This document shows positions 50,856 to 60,819 of a DNA stretch of 64,000 nt, one piece after another. The position numbers and the translations under genes were made by a program. Every line of letters starts with the position of its first letter. The stretch's first letter is position 1. Where the stretch lies: positions 1 to 64,000 of the forward strand of contig JANSXY010000006.1 of NCBI GenBank assembly GCA_024742695.1. Reading direction: 5' to 3'. This DNA comes from Paracoccaceae bacterium. Its GTDB lineage: Bacteria > Pseudomonadota > Alphaproteobacteria > Rhodobacterales > Rhodobacteraceae. Below the pieces are notes generated by a model. That model was not told where the DNA came from. It was given only the letters and a program-made list of their open reading frames with translations, and did not search any database.

Positions 50856-51725
50856 TCAGCGGCCCTGGTCGTTCTTCAGATAGTCGAAGAACTCGCTGTC
50901 CGGCGCCATCACCATCGACGAGTTCTCGCCACGCAGCGCGCGTTCGTACGAGGTCAGCGACCGGGTGAAGGCGAAGAACTCGGGATCGCGGCCGAAGGCC
51001 TCGGCGTAGATCGCGTTGCGCTCCGCATCGGCCTCGCCGCGGATCACCTCGGACTGGCGGCGCGAATCGGAGACCAGTTCCACCACCGTCCGGTCGGCGC
51101 TGGCACGGACCCGCTGCGCGGCCTCGTTGCCGCGCGCGATCTCGTCGGCGGCCTCGCGTTCGCGTTCGGCGCGCATCCGGGCGAAGGTGGCGGCGAGGTT
51201 CTGCTCGGGCAGGTCGGTGCGCGTCAGCCGCACGTCGATCACCTCGATGCCCAGCGCGCGGGCCTGGGTGCGGGCGATGTCGCGGATCCGGTTCATCAGC
51301 GGGGTCCGGTCATCCGACAGAACCGTGGTCGAGGGAACCGAGCCCAGCACCTCGCGGATCGCGGCGTTCAGGATCCGGTCGAGCCGGCCCTGCGCCGCGC
51401 GCAGGCCCTCGGCGCCGACCGCCTCGCGGAACGTCACCACGTTGTCGATCCGCCAGCGCGCGAAGGCATCGACGACCAGCCGGCGGTCATCCAGCGGCGT
51501 GACTTCCAGCGGCTGGGTCGGCAGGCCGAGGATCCGGTCGTCGTAGCGCACGACATCCTGGATCAGCGGCAACTTGAAGGACAGGCCCGGGTCTTCCTTG
51601 ACGGCCTTGACCTGGCCGAACTGAAGCACCAGCGCCTTCTCGCGTTCATCGACGATGAAGATCGACGAAAGGCCGAGCGCGACCAGGACGACGACGATCG
51701 GCAAAAGCAGGGTCGAACGGTTCAT
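50856..51725 (-). CDS. hflC: Protease modulator HflC
   Basis: A 289-residue SPFH/band 7 protein anchored by one N-terminal helix (LLLPIVVVLVALGLSSIFIV). With HflK it forms a large periplasm-facing cage around the FtsH protease and limits its activity on membrane proteins. Seen are the start EREKALVLQFGQVK, the RWRIDNVVTFREAVG stretch and the helical end SDRRQSEVIRGEADAERNAIYAEAFGRDPEFFAF. Its ATG overlaps the hflK stop by one base. Confidence 0.95.
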   Translation of the reverse strand: MNRSTLLLPIVVVLVALGLSSIFIVDEREKALVLQFGQVKAVKEDPGLSFKLPLIQDVVRYDDRILGLPTQPLEVTPLDDRRLVVDAFARWRIDNVVTFREAVGAEGLRAAQGRLDRILNAAIREVLGSVPSTTVLSDDRTPLMNRIRDIARTQARALGIEVIDVRLTRTDLPEQNLAATFARMRAEREREAADEIARGNEAAQRVRASADRTVVELVSDSRRQSEVIRGEADAERNAIYAEAFGRDPEFFAFTRSLTSYERALRGENSSMVMAPDSEFFDYLKNDQGR

Positions 51726-52864
51726 CAGTTGGTCCCCCCGGTGCGGCGCAATTCGTTCAACGGCAGGTAGGGCACGACGCCGGACGCATCCTGTCCGCCG
51801 ATCCCGTCGAGGATCATCAGGTCCATGCCGCCAAGCACCTTTTCCATGGTCTCCAGATACATCCGCCGCCGGGTGACTTCCGGCGCCTTCACGTATTCCT
51901 CGTAGACGGCGAGGAAACGGCTCGCCTCACCCTGCGCGTTGTTGACGACCTCGGCGCGATAGGCCTCGGCCTGTTCGAGAAGCTGGGCGGCCTCGCCGCG
52001 CGCGCCGGCGACGACGCGGTTGGCATAGGCATCGGCCTCTTTCTCCAGCCGGTCGCGTTCCTGCTGCGCGGCCTGCACCTCGCGGAAGCTGTCGATCACC
52101 TCGCGCGGCGGGTCGGCGCGGTCGAAGTTCACCCGGATCACGTTGATGCCCGAGTCGTAGCTGTCGAGCGTTTCCTGGACCAGCGCGAGCAGATCGGCCG
52201 CGATCACGCCGCGGTCGCGGTTCAGGATCGGCGCCAGTTCCGATCGCGCGATGATGTCGCGCATCGCGGATTCCGACACCGCGCGGATCGTGTCCGCCGG
52301 ATCGGCGAGGTTGAACAGGAACTGCGCCGGGTCGCGGATGTTCCAGACCACCTGGAACTCGATGTCGACGATGTTCTGGTCGCGGGTCAGCATCAGGCCG
52401 CTGTCGACGCCGCCGGAGCGGGCCTGGCCAACCTCTGTCGTCCGTTCGCCGGTCACCTGCACGATCTCGGCCGAAATGATCGGCCAGGGCGCGAAGTTCA
52501 GACCGGGGTTGCCCACTGACGAGAAGCTGCCGAACATCAGTTCGACCGAGCGTTCCTCGGGCTTCACGGTGTAGAAGCTCGCGTAGGCCCACAGCGCCGC
52601 CGCGGCCAGCGCCGCGATCCCCAGCGTGCCGCGGCTGAACGCCGGGCCGCCGGAACCGGAACCGCCGGGGCCACCACCGCCGTTCACCGGCCCGCGCGGT
52701 CCGCGGCCGCCCATCAGCACGCGCAACTGCTCCTGCCCCTTCTTCACGATCTCGTCGATCTCGGGGATCTGAGGTCCGTCGTTCGGCCGGCGGGGGCCGC
52801 GCTTGTCCTCGTCGTCGTCGCGTCCGCCGCCGCCCCCGCCCCAGGGGCCACCGTTTCCAGCCAT
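51725..52864 (-). CDS. hflK: FtsH protease activity modulator HflK
   Basis: A 379-residue SPFH/band 7 partner of HflC. A glycine-rich, cytoplasmic N-terminus (GGPWGGGGGGRDDDEDKRGPRR) precedes one membrane helix near residue 75-95 (GTLGIAALAAAALWAYASFYTV), then VKPEERSVELMFG and the long helical region with ERDRLEKEADAYANRVVAGARGEA. The ATG at 52864 gives the usual MxGxGGPWG start; in-frame ATGs further upstream add a less conserved stretch. It heads hflK-hflC-DUF2065-degP. Confidence 0.94.
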   Translation of the reverse strand: MAGNGGPWGGGGGGRDDDEDKRGPRRPNDGPQIPEIDEIVKKGQEQLRVLMGGRGPRGPVNGGGGPGGSGSGGPAFSRGTLGIAALAAAALWAYASFYTVKPEERSVELMFGSFSSVGNPGLNFAPWPIISAEIVQVTGERTTEVGQARSGGVDSGLMLTRDQNIVDIEFQVVWNIRDPAQFLFNLADPADTIRAVSESAMRDIIARSELAPILNRDRGVIAADLLALVQETLDSYDSGINVIRVNFDRADPPREVIDSFREVQAAQQERDRLEKEADAYANRVVAGARGEAAQLLEQAEAYRAEVVNNAQGEASRFLAVYEEYVKAPEVTRRRMYLETMEKVLGGMDLMILDGIGGQDASGVVPYLPLNELRRTGGTN

Positions 52865-52934
52865 GTGCGCTTCCATCCGTTCCTTGGTCATGTCCATCGG
52901 CCTGCCTTGCGAATTGGGCATCCGGGGCCGAAAA

Positions 52935-54296
52935 TCAAGCGGTGCGCACCGGTTTGCGCATCGTCACCATCTCTTCGCTGATCGTGGGGTGAACCGCGAC
53001 CGTGCGGTCGAAATCCTCTTTCGTCGCGCCCATGCGGATCGCGACGGCGGCCAGCTGGATCATTTCGCCGGCCTCGGGCGCGACGATGTGACATCCCAGC
53101 ACGCGCCGGGTTTCGGCATCGACGACCAGCTTCATCATCACCCGGTCCGGCCGCCCGGCGAACAGCGAGCGCATCGGCCGGAACGAGGTGCAGAAGACCT
53201 CGATCGGCCCCCGATCGCGCGCCTGCTCCTCGGTCAGGCCGACGGTGCCCAGTTCCGGCTGGGTGAAGACGGCCGAGGGCACCAGATCGTGATCCATCTT
53301 CCGCGGCCGGCCGCCGAACACCGTGTCGGCGAAGGCGTGGCCCTCGCGGATCGCCACCGGGGTCAGGTTGATCCGGTCGGTCACGTCGCCCACCGCGTAG
53401 ATCGAGGGCACGCCGGTCTGGCTCCACCCGTCGACCTTGATCTCGCCGCGCCGGCCCAGCGTGACGCCGGCCTCGGCCAACCCCATGCCATCGGTGTTCG
53501 GAACCCGGCCGGTGGCGTAGACCACCGCGTCGAAGACCGCCTCGCGCCCGGTGGAGGCCCGCACCCGAAGCCCGCCGGCTTCCCTGTCGATCCGCACCAC
53601 TTCGGTGCCGACATGCAGGTCGATCCCGCCCTCGCGCATCCGTTCGGCGACCAGCCCGCGCGCCTCGTCGTCGAAGCCGCGCAGCACCTGCGCGCCCCGG
53701 TAGTACTGCGTGACCTGCGCGCCCAGCCCGTTCAGGATGCAGGCGAACTCGCAGGCGATGAAGCCGCCGCCGACGATCAGCACCTTTCCCGGCAGCGCTT
53801 CGAGCCGGAAGATGTCGTTCGAGGTCAACACGTGTTCGGCGCCGGGAAACTCGGGCACGAAGGGCCGCCCGCCGGTGGCGACGAGGATGTGCGCCGCCGT
53901 TACCTCGCGCCCGTCGGCCAGCCGCACGGTATGCGGATCGGCGATCTCGGCGCGCGTGTCGTGCACCGTCACGCCCGCGCCCGATAGCCCGGCGCGATAG
54001 GCCGCCTCCAGCCGGTCAAGCTCGGCATCCAGCTTGCCGCGGAACACCGGCCAGTCGAACCCGCCGCGGCTGATCTGCCAGCCATAGGCCGCGGCATCGG
54101 CCATCGCCTCGGGATAGGACGAGGCGAAAACCATCAGCTTCTTCGGAACGCAGCCGCGGATCACGCAGGTGCCGCCCATCCGGTATTCCTCGGCCAGCGC
54201 GACGCGCGCGCCGTGCTCGCCCGCCGCGATCCGGGCCGCGCGCACCCCGCCCGATCCGCCGCCGATCACGAACAGGTCGACATCGAACTGCGCCAT
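52935..54296 (-). CDS. gor: Glutathione-disulfide reductase
   Basis: Reduces oxidised glutathione with NADPH, in the cytoplasm. The 453-residue product has the FAD motif IGGGSGGVRAARIAAG, the redox-active disulfide GGTCVIRGCVPKK (C44 and C49), the NADPH motif VGGGFIACEFACILNGLGA, and the C-terminal dimer domain with the catalytic His-Glu in VHPTISEEM. It should supply reduced glutathione to the transferases in this window. The ATG at 54296 is used; a GTG two codons upstream would overlap the rpiA stop. Confidence 0.95.
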   Translation of the reverse strand: MAQFDVDLFVIGGGSGGVRAARIAAGEHGARVALAEEYRMGGTCVIRGCVPKKLMVFASSYPEAMADAAAYGWQISRGGFDWPVFRGKLDAELDRLEAAYRAGLSGAGVTVHDTRAEIADPHTVRLADGREVTAAHILVATGGRPFVPEFPGAEHVLTSNDIFRLEALPGKVLIVGGGFIACEFACILNGLGAQVTQYYRGAQVLRGFDDEARGLVAERMREGGIDLHVGTEVVRIDREAGGLRVRASTGREAVFDAVVYATGRVPNTDGMGLAEAGVTLGRRGEIKVDGWSQTGVPSIYAVGDVTDRINLTPVAIREGHAFADTVFGGRPRKMDHDLVPSAVFTQPELGTVGLTEEQARDRGPIEVFCTSFRPMRSLFAGRPDRVMMKLVVDAETRRVLGCHIVAPEAGEMIQLAAVAIRMGATKEDFDRTVAVHPTISEEMVTMRKPVRTA

Positions 54297-54298
54297 CG

Positions 54299-55048
54299 TC
54301 ACACCCCCGCCGCCGCGCTGCCCTTGCCGGCGGGCGCCTCGATGACCTCGGTCGTGCCGTCGGGATGGCCGATCACCAGCCGGTCGCAGATATCGACGAA
54401 AAGGCCGTTCTCGACCACGCCGGGCACCTGGTTGAGCACCAGCGCCAGCCCGCGCGGATCGCCGATCCGGCCCAGTTGCAGGTCGATCACGTAGTTCCCC
54501 TCGTCGGTGACGAAGGGCTCCGCCCCGGCAAGCCGCAGCGCCGAGGCGCGGCCATCGACATCGAAGGCCGCCAGCGCCTCTTCGATCAGCGCCTGGGTGG
54601 TGCGCCAGCCGAAGCGGATCACCTCCACCGGCAGGGGAAAGGCGCCCAGCGTCGCCACCCGCTTGCCCGCGTCGGCGATCACCACCATCCGGTCGGAGGC
54701 GGTGGCGACGATCTTCTCGATCAGATGCGCGCCGCCGCCGCCCTTGATCAGCACGAGGTCGCCATCGACCTCGTCGGCGCCGTCGATGGTGAGATCGAGC
54801 CAGCGCGCCGTGTCGAGCGAAACCACGTCAAGGCCAAGGCTGCCGGCCAGGTCGGCGGTCCGCTTCGAGGTCGGCACGCAGGTCAGCCGCAGGTTTTCCC
54901 GGCTGGCCCGCGCCGCCAGGCAGCGCAACATGAACGCGGCGGTGGAGCCGGTGCCGAGGCCCAGCTTCATTCCGTCCTCGACGAACCCGACCGCGCGTTC
55001 GGCCGCGGCCTGCTTCGCCCGGTCGCCGGGCGACAATTCGGCAGCCAT
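54299..55048 (-). CDS. rpiA: Ribose-5-phosphate isomerase A
   Basis: Interconverts ribose-5-phosphate and ribulose-5-phosphate in the pentose phosphate and Calvin pathways. The 249-residue product has GLGTGSTAAFMLRCLA, TSKRTADLAGSLGLDV, the catalytic TIDGADEVDGDLVLIKGGGGAH and a closing PGVVENGLFVDICDRLVIG. It precedes gor by two bases or less, so the two are likely co-transcribed. A longer C-terminus (GTTEVIEAPAGKG) than E. coli RpiA (219 residues) is common in alphaproteobacteria. Confidence 0.97.
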   Translation of the reverse strand: MAAELSPGDRAKQAAAERAVGFVEDGMKLGLGTGSTAAFMLRCLAARASRENLRLTCVPTSKRTADLAGSLGLDVVSLDTARWLDLTIDGADEVDGDLVLIKGGGGAHLIEKIVATASDRMVVIADAGKRVATLGAFPLPVEVIRFGWRTTQALIEEALAAFDVDGRASALRLAGAEPFVTDEGNYVIDLQLGRIGDPRGLALVLNQVPGVVENGLFVDICDRLVIGHPDGTTEVIEAPAGKGSAAAGV

Positions 55049-55161
55049 CCGTCCCCCATCTCTTCACACCGGCCTCGTTATAGGGAAGATGCCGATAGGG
55101 TGCGAGCGCCAAATCGCCGGATGCCGGAGCACCGAACCGGGGCGGTCAAGCGGGGGCCGGA

Positions 55162-55866
55162 ATGTATGTGCTGCACTATGCGCCAGACAATGCCTCGGGC
55201 ATCGTCCGGGTCGCGCTGGAGGAGCTCGGCCTGCCCTATCGCGCCGCGTTGGTCGACCGGGCGGCACGGGCGCAACACGCGCCCGCCTACCGCGCGCTGA
55301 ATCCCCTCGGCCAGATCCCGGTGCTGGAAACCGCCGAGGGCCCGATCTTCGAGACCGGCGCGATCCTGCTGTGGCTGTCGGAAGTGCACGGCGGGCTGGC
55401 GCCGGCGCCGGGCGCGCCCGGGCGCGGGCGCTACCTGACCTGGCTGTTTTTCCTGTCGAACACGGTTCACGCCGATCTGCTGCGGCTGTTCTACCCGCAG
55501 CGCTATGTCGCGCCGGCCGAGATCGGCGGCCATCACGCCCGGATGGCCGATCGTATCGCCGGCCACTTCGGCCAGCTCGACCGGATCGCGGCGGCGGGCG
55601 ACGGCGCGGTGTTCCGGCTGGTGGCGGAGGATGCCGCGCCGGGGCTGATCGACATCTACGCCGGCTTCCTGATGCGCTGGTCCGTGCTTTACCCCTACGA
55701 CGGCCCGCGCTGGTTCGAGGCGGTGCGGTTCCCGCATCTGCACGCCATGGCGCGGCGCCTTGAACGCCGGCCATCGGCGCTGGCCGTGGCCAAGGCGGAA
55801 GGGCTGGGCCCGACGCCGTTCAGCGCCCCGCGCCTCCCCGAACCGCCCGAGGGCAGCGCGACCTGA
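55162..55866 (+). CDS. Glutathione S-transferase family protein
   Basis: A 234-residue cytosolic protein with the thioredoxin-like N-domain (MYVLHYAPDNASGIVRVALEELGLPYRAALVDR), the cis-proline and glutathione motif NPLGQIPVLETAEGPIFETGAILLWLSE, and a helical C-domain (LTWLFFLSNTVHADLLRLFYP, LIDIYAGFLMRWSVLYPYDG). It resembles the general GstA-like bacterial group; a more exact class or substrate cannot be given. It is divergent from rpiA. Confidence 0.88.
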   Translation: MYVLHYAPDNASGIVRVALEELGLPYRAALVDRAARAQHAPAYRALNPLGQIPVLETAEGPIFETGAILLWLSEVHGGLAPAPGAPGRGRYLTWLFFLSNTVHADLLRLFYPQRYVAPAEIGGHHARMADRIAGHFGQLDRIAAAGDGAVFRLVAEDAAPGLIDIYAGFLMRWSVLYPYDGPRWFEAVRFPHLHAMARRLERRPSALAVAKAEGLGPTPFSAPRLPEPPEGSAT

Positions 55867-55996
55867 GCGCCTTTCGCCGCCCGATGGTCGTTTTCGGCAC
55901 TGCCGCGGGCCGCGAAGTCTCGCACAGAATTCGGCACCGGACTGGCGGATTTCGCGGAAAACCCCGCTCCGGCGCGCGGATCAATCGGGGGCCATG

Positions 55997-57376
55997 ATGT
56001 TCTTGTCCGTCTTCGACATGTTCAAGGTCGGCATCGGGCCGTCGTCATCGCACACGATGGGGCCGATGGTGGCCGCCGGGCGGTTCCTCGACCTGCTGCG
56101 CGCCTCGCCGTTCCAGGCTCATGGGCTGCGGGCCTCTCTGCACGGCTCGCTGGCCTTCACCGGCAAGGGCCATGCCACCGACCGCGCCACGATTCTCGGC
56201 CTCGCGGGGTTCCGGCCCGACGACTATGACGCCGCGCGCGCCGAGGCGGCGCTGGCCGCGATCACCGAGGCCGGCCGCGTCACGCCGCCGGGGCTGGGCG
56301 AGATGGATTTCGACCCCGCGCGCGATCTCGCCTTCGATTTCGGCCCGGCGCTGCCCGGCCATGCCAACGGGATGATCCTGTCGGCCACCGACGCCCAGGG
56401 CGACGTGATCCTGCAGGAGACCTATTACTCGATCGGCGGCGGCTTCGTTCTGACCGCGGCGGAACAGGCCGCGGTGGACGACGCGGCGCTGGCCGAACGC
56501 TCGCCGGTGCCGTTCCCGTTCCGCTCGGCCGCCGAGATGCTGGGGATGGCGGCGGCCTCGGGCCTGTCGGTGGCCGCGATGAAGCGGCAGAACGAACGGG
56601 TGTTCCGCAGCGATGCCGAGATCGACGCGGGCCTTGCCCGGATCTGGGCGGTGATGAAGGCCTGCATGGATCGCGGGCTGGCCACCGACGGGATCCTGCC
56701 CGGCGGGCTGAAGGTACGGCGCCGCGCGAAGGCGATCCACGAGGCGCTGCTGGCCGAACGCGGCATGAACCTGACCGCGCCGCATGTCATCAACGACTGG
56801 ATGAGCGTTTACGCGATGGCGGTGAACGAGGAGAACGCCGCCGGCGGCCAGGTCGTCACCGCGCCGACGAACGGGGCCGCGGGCGTGGTGCCGGCGGTGA
56901 TCCGCTACTGGCTCGACCACGTGCCGGGGGCCTCCGAGAAGCGGCTGGGGGATTTCCTGCTGACCGCGGCGGCGATCGGCGGGCTGATCAAGCACAACGC
57001 CTCGATCTCGGGGGCGGAATGCGGTTGCCAGGCCGAGGTCGGATCGGCCGCGGCGATGGCGGCGGCGGGATTGGCGGCGGTGCTGGGCGGTACGCCCGAA
57101 CAGGTGGAAAACGCGGCCGAAATCGCGCTGGAACACCACCTGGGCATGACCTGCGACCCGGTGAAGGGGCTGGTGCAGGTGCCGTGCATCGAACGCAACG
57201 GCCTGGGCGCGATCAAGGCGGTGTCCGCCGCCTCGCTCAGCCTGCGCGGCGACGGCCAGCATTTCGTGCCGCTGGACGCGGCGATCGAGACGATGCGCCA
57301 GACCGGGGCGGACATGCACGAACGCTACAAGGAAACCTCGCTCGGCGGGCTTGCCGTCAACGTCCCGAACTGCTGA
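55997..57376 (+). CDS. sdaA: L-serine ammonia-lyase, iron-sulfur-dependent
   Basis: A single-chain 4Fe-4S enzyme that deaminates L-serine to pyruvate and ammonia. The 459-residue product starts [21 protein letters not shown] (beta domain) and has the alpha domain with [38 protein letters not shown] and [22 protein letters not shown], carrying the cluster cysteines. A tandem ATG at 55994 is an equally possible start. A two-hairpin repeat begins 12 bases after the stop. Confidence 0.96.
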   Translation: MFLSVFDMFKVGIGPSSSHTMGPMVAAGRFLDLLRASPFQAHGLRASLHGSLAFTGKGHATDRATILGLAGFRPDDYDAARAEAALAAITEAGRVTPPGLGEMDFDPARDLAFDFGPALPGHANGMILSATDAQGDVILQETYYSIGGGFVLTAAEQAAVDDAALAERSPVPFPFRSAAEMLGMAAASGLSVAAMKRQNERVFRSDAEIDAGLARIWAVMKACMDRGLATDGILPGGLKVRRRAKAIHEALLAERGMNLTAPHVINDWMSVYAMAVNEENAAGGQVVTAPTNGAAGVVPAVIRYWLDHVPGASEKRLGDFLLTAAAIGGLIKHNASISGAECGCQAEVGSAAAMAAAGLAAVLGGTPEQVENAAEIALEHHLGMTCDPVKGLVQVPCIERNGLGAIKAVSAASLSLRGDGQHFVPLDAAIETMRQTGADMHERYKETSLGGLAVNVPNC

Positions 57377-57387
57377 CCCGTCGCGGC

Positions 57388-57452
57388 GGGGGGCTGTCTG
57401 CCCCCCGGCGGCCTGCGGCCGCTCCCCCCGAGGATATTTAAGGACCAAAATG
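57388..57452 (+). repeat. Two-hairpin intergenic repeat, copy C (after sdaA)
   Basis: Starts 11 bases after the sdaA stop: hairpin 1 GGGGGGC-TGTCT-GCCCCCC (57388-57406), hairpin 2 GCGGCC-TGC-GGCCGC (57408-57422), tail CCCCCCGAGGATATTTAA and GGACCAAAATG. It lies between convergent sdaA and the DUF697 gene. Confidence 0.8.
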
Positions 57453-57454
57453 TC

Positions 57455-58456
57455 TCAGGCGCGGTCGGCGGACCCGAAGAGGCCGGTGAGCGCGCGGCCG
57501 GTCAGCCGGCTGACGCGCGGTTTCGGCAGGGCGGCGAAGGGCAGAGGCCGGCAGACCTCGATCGCGGCAATGCCGACGCGGGCGGTGAGCGCGCCGTTCA
57601 CCACCCCCTCGCCGAACCGGCGCGAGATTTTCGAGACCAGCCCGCCGCCGGCCACCGACTGGATCAGGTCGTCGCCCACCGCCACCGCGCCGGTGGCCGC
57701 GAGATGCGCGAAGACGCTGCGCGCCAGCCGCCAGCTGCCGAAGGTACCGGCCCGGCCGCCGTAGATCTCGGCGATCCGGCGGATCATCCGCAGGTTGGCG
57801 ACCAGCGCCGCGGCGACGTCGGCCAGCGCCAGCGGCACCACGGCGGTGACGGCGGCGACCATCCGCGCCGCCGCCTCGACCTCGGCCCGCGCGGCGGCGT
57901 CGAGCGGGGCCATCAGCTCGCGTTCGGCCAGCGCCAGAAGGTCGGGCGCGTCGATCATCTCGGCCTGGCGCTCGGCCAGCCGGGCGCGGCCCCAGGCCAG
58001 GTCGGGCCGACCGCCGTAGAGCCGGACGAGGCCGTCGGTCACCCGTCGCGCGGCGGCGAGATCGGTGGCCGACAGCGCCGCCCTGTGCAGCCCGTCGAGC
58101 CGGCGCAGCCGCGCCCAGGCCGCGACTTCGCGCAGCGCGAGGACTAGCGCGGCGACGAGCGCCAGGGCCGCCAGCGCCGCGGCGGCGGCGCCCAGCCAGG
58201 GGCTGCGGTCGAGCAGGCCGGTGACGAAATCCCAGGCCGCGACGGAGACGGCGAGGCCGATGAAGCCCGCCAGCCCGGCCCAGAACGCCCGCGCCAACGG
58301 CGAGGCCGGACGCGCGGCCACCGCGGCGGCGGCCTGCATCGCGCGGCCCTCTGCCGCTGCATCCGCGTCGGGCACGGGCGGCGCGGTATCCGGGCTCTCG
58401 CCGGCCGCGTCGAGCGGAACGATGACGGGGCCCTGCCGGGGTCTCGGGTCGGTCAC
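57455..58456 (-). CDS. DUF697/TIGR01620 (YcjF-like) membrane protein
   Basis: A 333-residue membrane protein of the YcjF/DUF697 family. Two hydrophobic segments at about 58-80 and 88-108 ([40 protein letters not shown]) are followed by the helical DUF697 domain ([73 protein letters not shown]). The start is GTG at 58456, overlapping the ycjX TGA (GTGA). YcjX-YcjF pairs are common and linked to stress and envelope functions; the biochemical role is not known. Confidence 0.88.
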   Translation of the reverse strand: MTDPRPRQGPVIVPLDAAGESPDTAPPVPDADAAAEGRAMQAAAAVAARPASPLARAFWAGLAGFIGLAVSVAAWDFVTGLLDRSPWLGAAAAALAALALVAALVLALREVAAWARLRRLDGLHRAALSATDLAAARRVTDGLVRLYGGRPDLAWGRARLAERQAEMIDAPDLLALAERELMAPLDAAARAEVEAAARMVAAVTAVVPLALADVAAALVANLRMIRRIAEIYGGRAGTFGSWRLARSVFAHLAATGAVAVGDDLIQSVAGGGLVSKISRRFGEGVVNGALTARVGIAAIEVCRPLPFAALPKPRVSRLTGRALTGLFGSADRA

Positions 58457-59865
58457 AGGCGGTCTCCGATCAGGAAGTCGGCGGCGCGATCGAGCCGGAT
58501 ATGCGGCAGGCCGTCGCCGGGCTTTCGGGTGATCTTCGCGGGGGCGAAATCCATCGCGCCGTAGTCGGCGTCGAGCCAGCGGTCGGCGCCGTCGCGCGCC
58601 GGAACCAGCAACTGCGCGGGATCGGCGGGCAATTCGCCCGGCCAATAGGCGGCATGGCTGCCGTCGGCGCGCCGGCCGCGCACCGCGGGCAGGGTCCGGC
58701 CGCCATGCTCCACCTCGGTCTCGGTGGTCGCGCGCAGCGCGGCGATCGCCGTCGCCTGCGTCGCCGCCCCGGCGAAATCGGCGCGATCGCGCGCCTCGCG
58801 CAGCATCGCCGTCAGGATCGCGGCCAGCGCCGGATGCTGGCTGTGGTGCAGGTGATCGGCCCTGGTGGCCGCGAACAGGATCCGGTCGGTGCGCGACAGG
58901 CCGACAAGCCGCAGCAGCCAGCCGGCGCGGCCGGGGCGGAAGGCCGTGAGCGTTTCGGCCATCGCGCGGCGCAGATCCTCGGTCGCGCGGGGGCCGGCAT
59001 GGATCGCGCCCAGCGCGTCGACCAGCACCACCTGCCGGTCGATCCGGGCGAAATGGTCGCGAAAGAACGGCCGCACCACGCGGGCCTTGTAGGCCTCGAA
59101 CCGGCGTTCGAACTCGCGCCAGAGGCTTTGCCGGCCCGGCCGTTCGGGTGCGGCGAGCGGCGCGAAGGTGAGCGCGGGCGAACCGTCGAGGTCGCCGGGC
59201 AGCAGGAACCGGCCCGGCGTGCAATCCGACCAGCCCTCGGCGCGCGCGGCGCGCAGGTGATCGGCGAAGAGCCGGGCGAGATCGCGGGCGCGGGTTTCCT
59301 CGAACGGCGCCGCGCCGTCCGTGGCCTGCTGGGCCTGAAGGAACGGGTCCGCCCCGGCACGGCCGGGGATCCGGGCCAGCACCTCCGCCGCCCACGCGCC
59401 GTAGTCGCGCTCCATCAGCGTGAGGTCCAGAAGCCATTCGCCGGGGTAATCGACGATGTCGAGATGCACGGTGCGCGGCCCGGTCAGCGCGCCCATCATC
59501 CCGGCGGGCTGCACCCGCAGCGAGAGCCTGAGTTCGCTGACCGCGCGGGTGCTGTCGGGCCAATGGGGCTCCGGCCCGGCCAGCGCGGCCAGGTGGCCCT
59601 CGTAGTCGAACCGGGGCACCGTGGGATCGGGCTGCGGCTGCAGCCAGGCCGCGCGAATCGCGCCGCTCGCCGCCGGGCCGAAGCCGGGCATCCGGCCGCG
59701 GTCGAGCAGGTTCGAGACCAGCGAGGTGATGAACACGGTCTTGCCCGACCGCGCCAGCCCGGTGACACCAAGCCGGATCACCGGTTCGAACAGCGCCTCG
59801 CTCACGCTGGCGCCGATGTTTTCGACGCCGCGGGCGAGATCGTCGGCGATGGACGAGATGGACAA
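58453..59865 (-). CDS. YcjX family P-loop protein
   Basis: A 470-residue GTPase-like protein of the YcjX/DUF463 family. Motifs are the P-loop GLARSGKTVFITSLV (36-50), a DxxG-like IVDYPGEWLLDLTLM, and FAATRADHLHH in the place of NKxD. The start is TTG at 59865 with AGAGG eight bases upstream; the first ATG would lose the conserved start. It is coupled to the DUF697 gene by a GTGA overlap, as for ycjX-ycjF of E. coli, a stress-induced pair. Confidence 0.88.
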   Translation of the reverse strand: MSISSIADDLARGVENIGASVSEALFEPVIRLGVTGLARSGKTVFITSLVSNLLDRGRMPGFGPAASGAIRAAWLQPQPDPTVPRFDYEGHLAALAGPEPHWPDSTRAVSELRLSLRVQPAGMMGALTGPRTVHLDIVDYPGEWLLDLTLMERDYGAWAAEVLARIPGRAGADPFLQAQQATDGAAPFEETRARDLARLFADHLRAARAEGWSDCTPGRFLLPGDLDGSPALTFAPLAAPERPGRQSLWREFERRFEAYKARVVRPFFRDHFARIDRQVVLVDALGAIHAGPRATEDLRRAMAETLTAFRPGRAGWLLRLVGLSRTDRILFAATRADHLHHSQHPALAAILTAMLREARDRADFAGAATQATAIAALRATTETEVEHGGRTLPAVRGRRADGSHAAYWPGELPADPAQLLVPARDGADRWLDADYGAMDFAPAKITRKPGDGLPHIRLDRAADFLIGDRL

Positions 59866-60024
59866 GGCGGGGCCTCTCTTTCGGGGCCCAAGATAGGCGC
59901 CGGGGCGGCGGCTGTGTAGGGGCGATTGCCAAGCGGCCCGGTCGCGGGCTAGACCGCCGCGACGGAACGGGCGGCCCGAACCCGTCGGCCGGGCCGGCCC
60001 ATTGCACGAGAGGCGCCCTTCGCC

Positions 60025-60798
60025 ATGCCGCGCTACGCGCTGAAGATCGAATACCATGGCGGCGGCTTCGCCGGCTGGCAGCGGCAGGCTGCGCAAGCCT
60101 CGATCCAGCAGGAGGTGGAGGCGGCGATCGCGCGGCTGGAGCCCGCGGCCCCGGCGATCGCCGCGGCCGGGCGCACCGACGCCGGGGTGCATGCCACGGG
60201 ACAGGTGGCGCATGTCGATCTTGGCCGCGCCTGGGATCCGTTTCGCCTGCAGGAGGCGATCAACCATCACCTGAAACCGGCGCGGATCGCGGTGCTCGCC
60301 GCGGCCGTGGTGGACGCGGGGTTCCATGCCCGGTTCTCCGCCGTCGAGCGGCGCTACCTGTTCCGCCTGCTGGCGCGCCGAGCGCCGGCAACCCATGACG
60401 CGGGCCTGGTCTGGCAGGTGCGCCAGCCGCTGGATGCCGAGGCGATGCGGGCCGGCGCGGCACATCTGGTCGGGCGGCACGATTTCACCACCTTCCGCTC
60501 TGCCCAGTGCCAGGCCGAGAGCCCGGTCAAGACGCTGGACGAGATCGCGATCGAGGAGGTCGCGGTGCCGCATGGCGTGGAGTACCGGTTCCGGCTGCGC
60601 GCCCGCAGCTTCCTGCACAACCAGGTCAGGTCGATCGTGGGCACGCTGGAGCGTGTCGGCGCCGGGGCCTGGGCGCCGGGCGCGGTGGCGCAGGCGCTGG
60701 CCGCGCGCGACCGGGCCGCCTGTGGCCCGGTCTGCCCGCCGCAGGGTCTGTACCTGGCGCAGGTGGTCTATCCCGAGGATCCGTTCGCGGCCGCCTGA
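60025..60798 (+). CDS. truA: tRNA pseudouridine synthase A
   Basis: Makes pseudouridine at positions 38-40 of tRNA anticodon stems. The 257-residue product has the catalytic aspartate in [18 protein letters not shown] (D52), HYDFxTF-like [13 protein letters not shown], and the closing [21 protein letters not shown]. Length is typical. It is convergent with the exonuclease gene, and both stop codons lie in a shared inverted repeat. Confidence 0.97.
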   Translation: MPRYALKIEYHGGGFAGWQRQAAQASIQQEVEAAIARLEPAAPAIAAAGRTDAGVHATGQVAHVDLGRAWDPFRLQEAINHHLKPARIAVLAAAVVDAGFHARFSAVERRYLFRLLARRAPATHDAGLVWQVRQPLDAEAMRAGAAHLVGRHDFTTFRSAQCQAESPVKTLDEIAIEEVAVPHGVEYRFRLRARSFLHNQVRSIVGTLERVGAGAWAPGAVAQALAARDRAACGPVCPPQGLYLAQVVYPEDPFAAA

Positions 60799-60819
60799 CG
60801 GCGCGCGCACCGTCAGGCG
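60792..60819. terminator. Palindromic hairpin over the truA and exonuclease stop codons
   Basis: A perfect 10-bp inverted repeat CGCCTGACGG/CCGTCAGGCG with an 8-base loop. Each arm contains a GCC-TGA end of one of the two convergent genes, so both genes share the structure. It probably acts as a two-way terminator or mRNA end. Confidence 0.55.
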
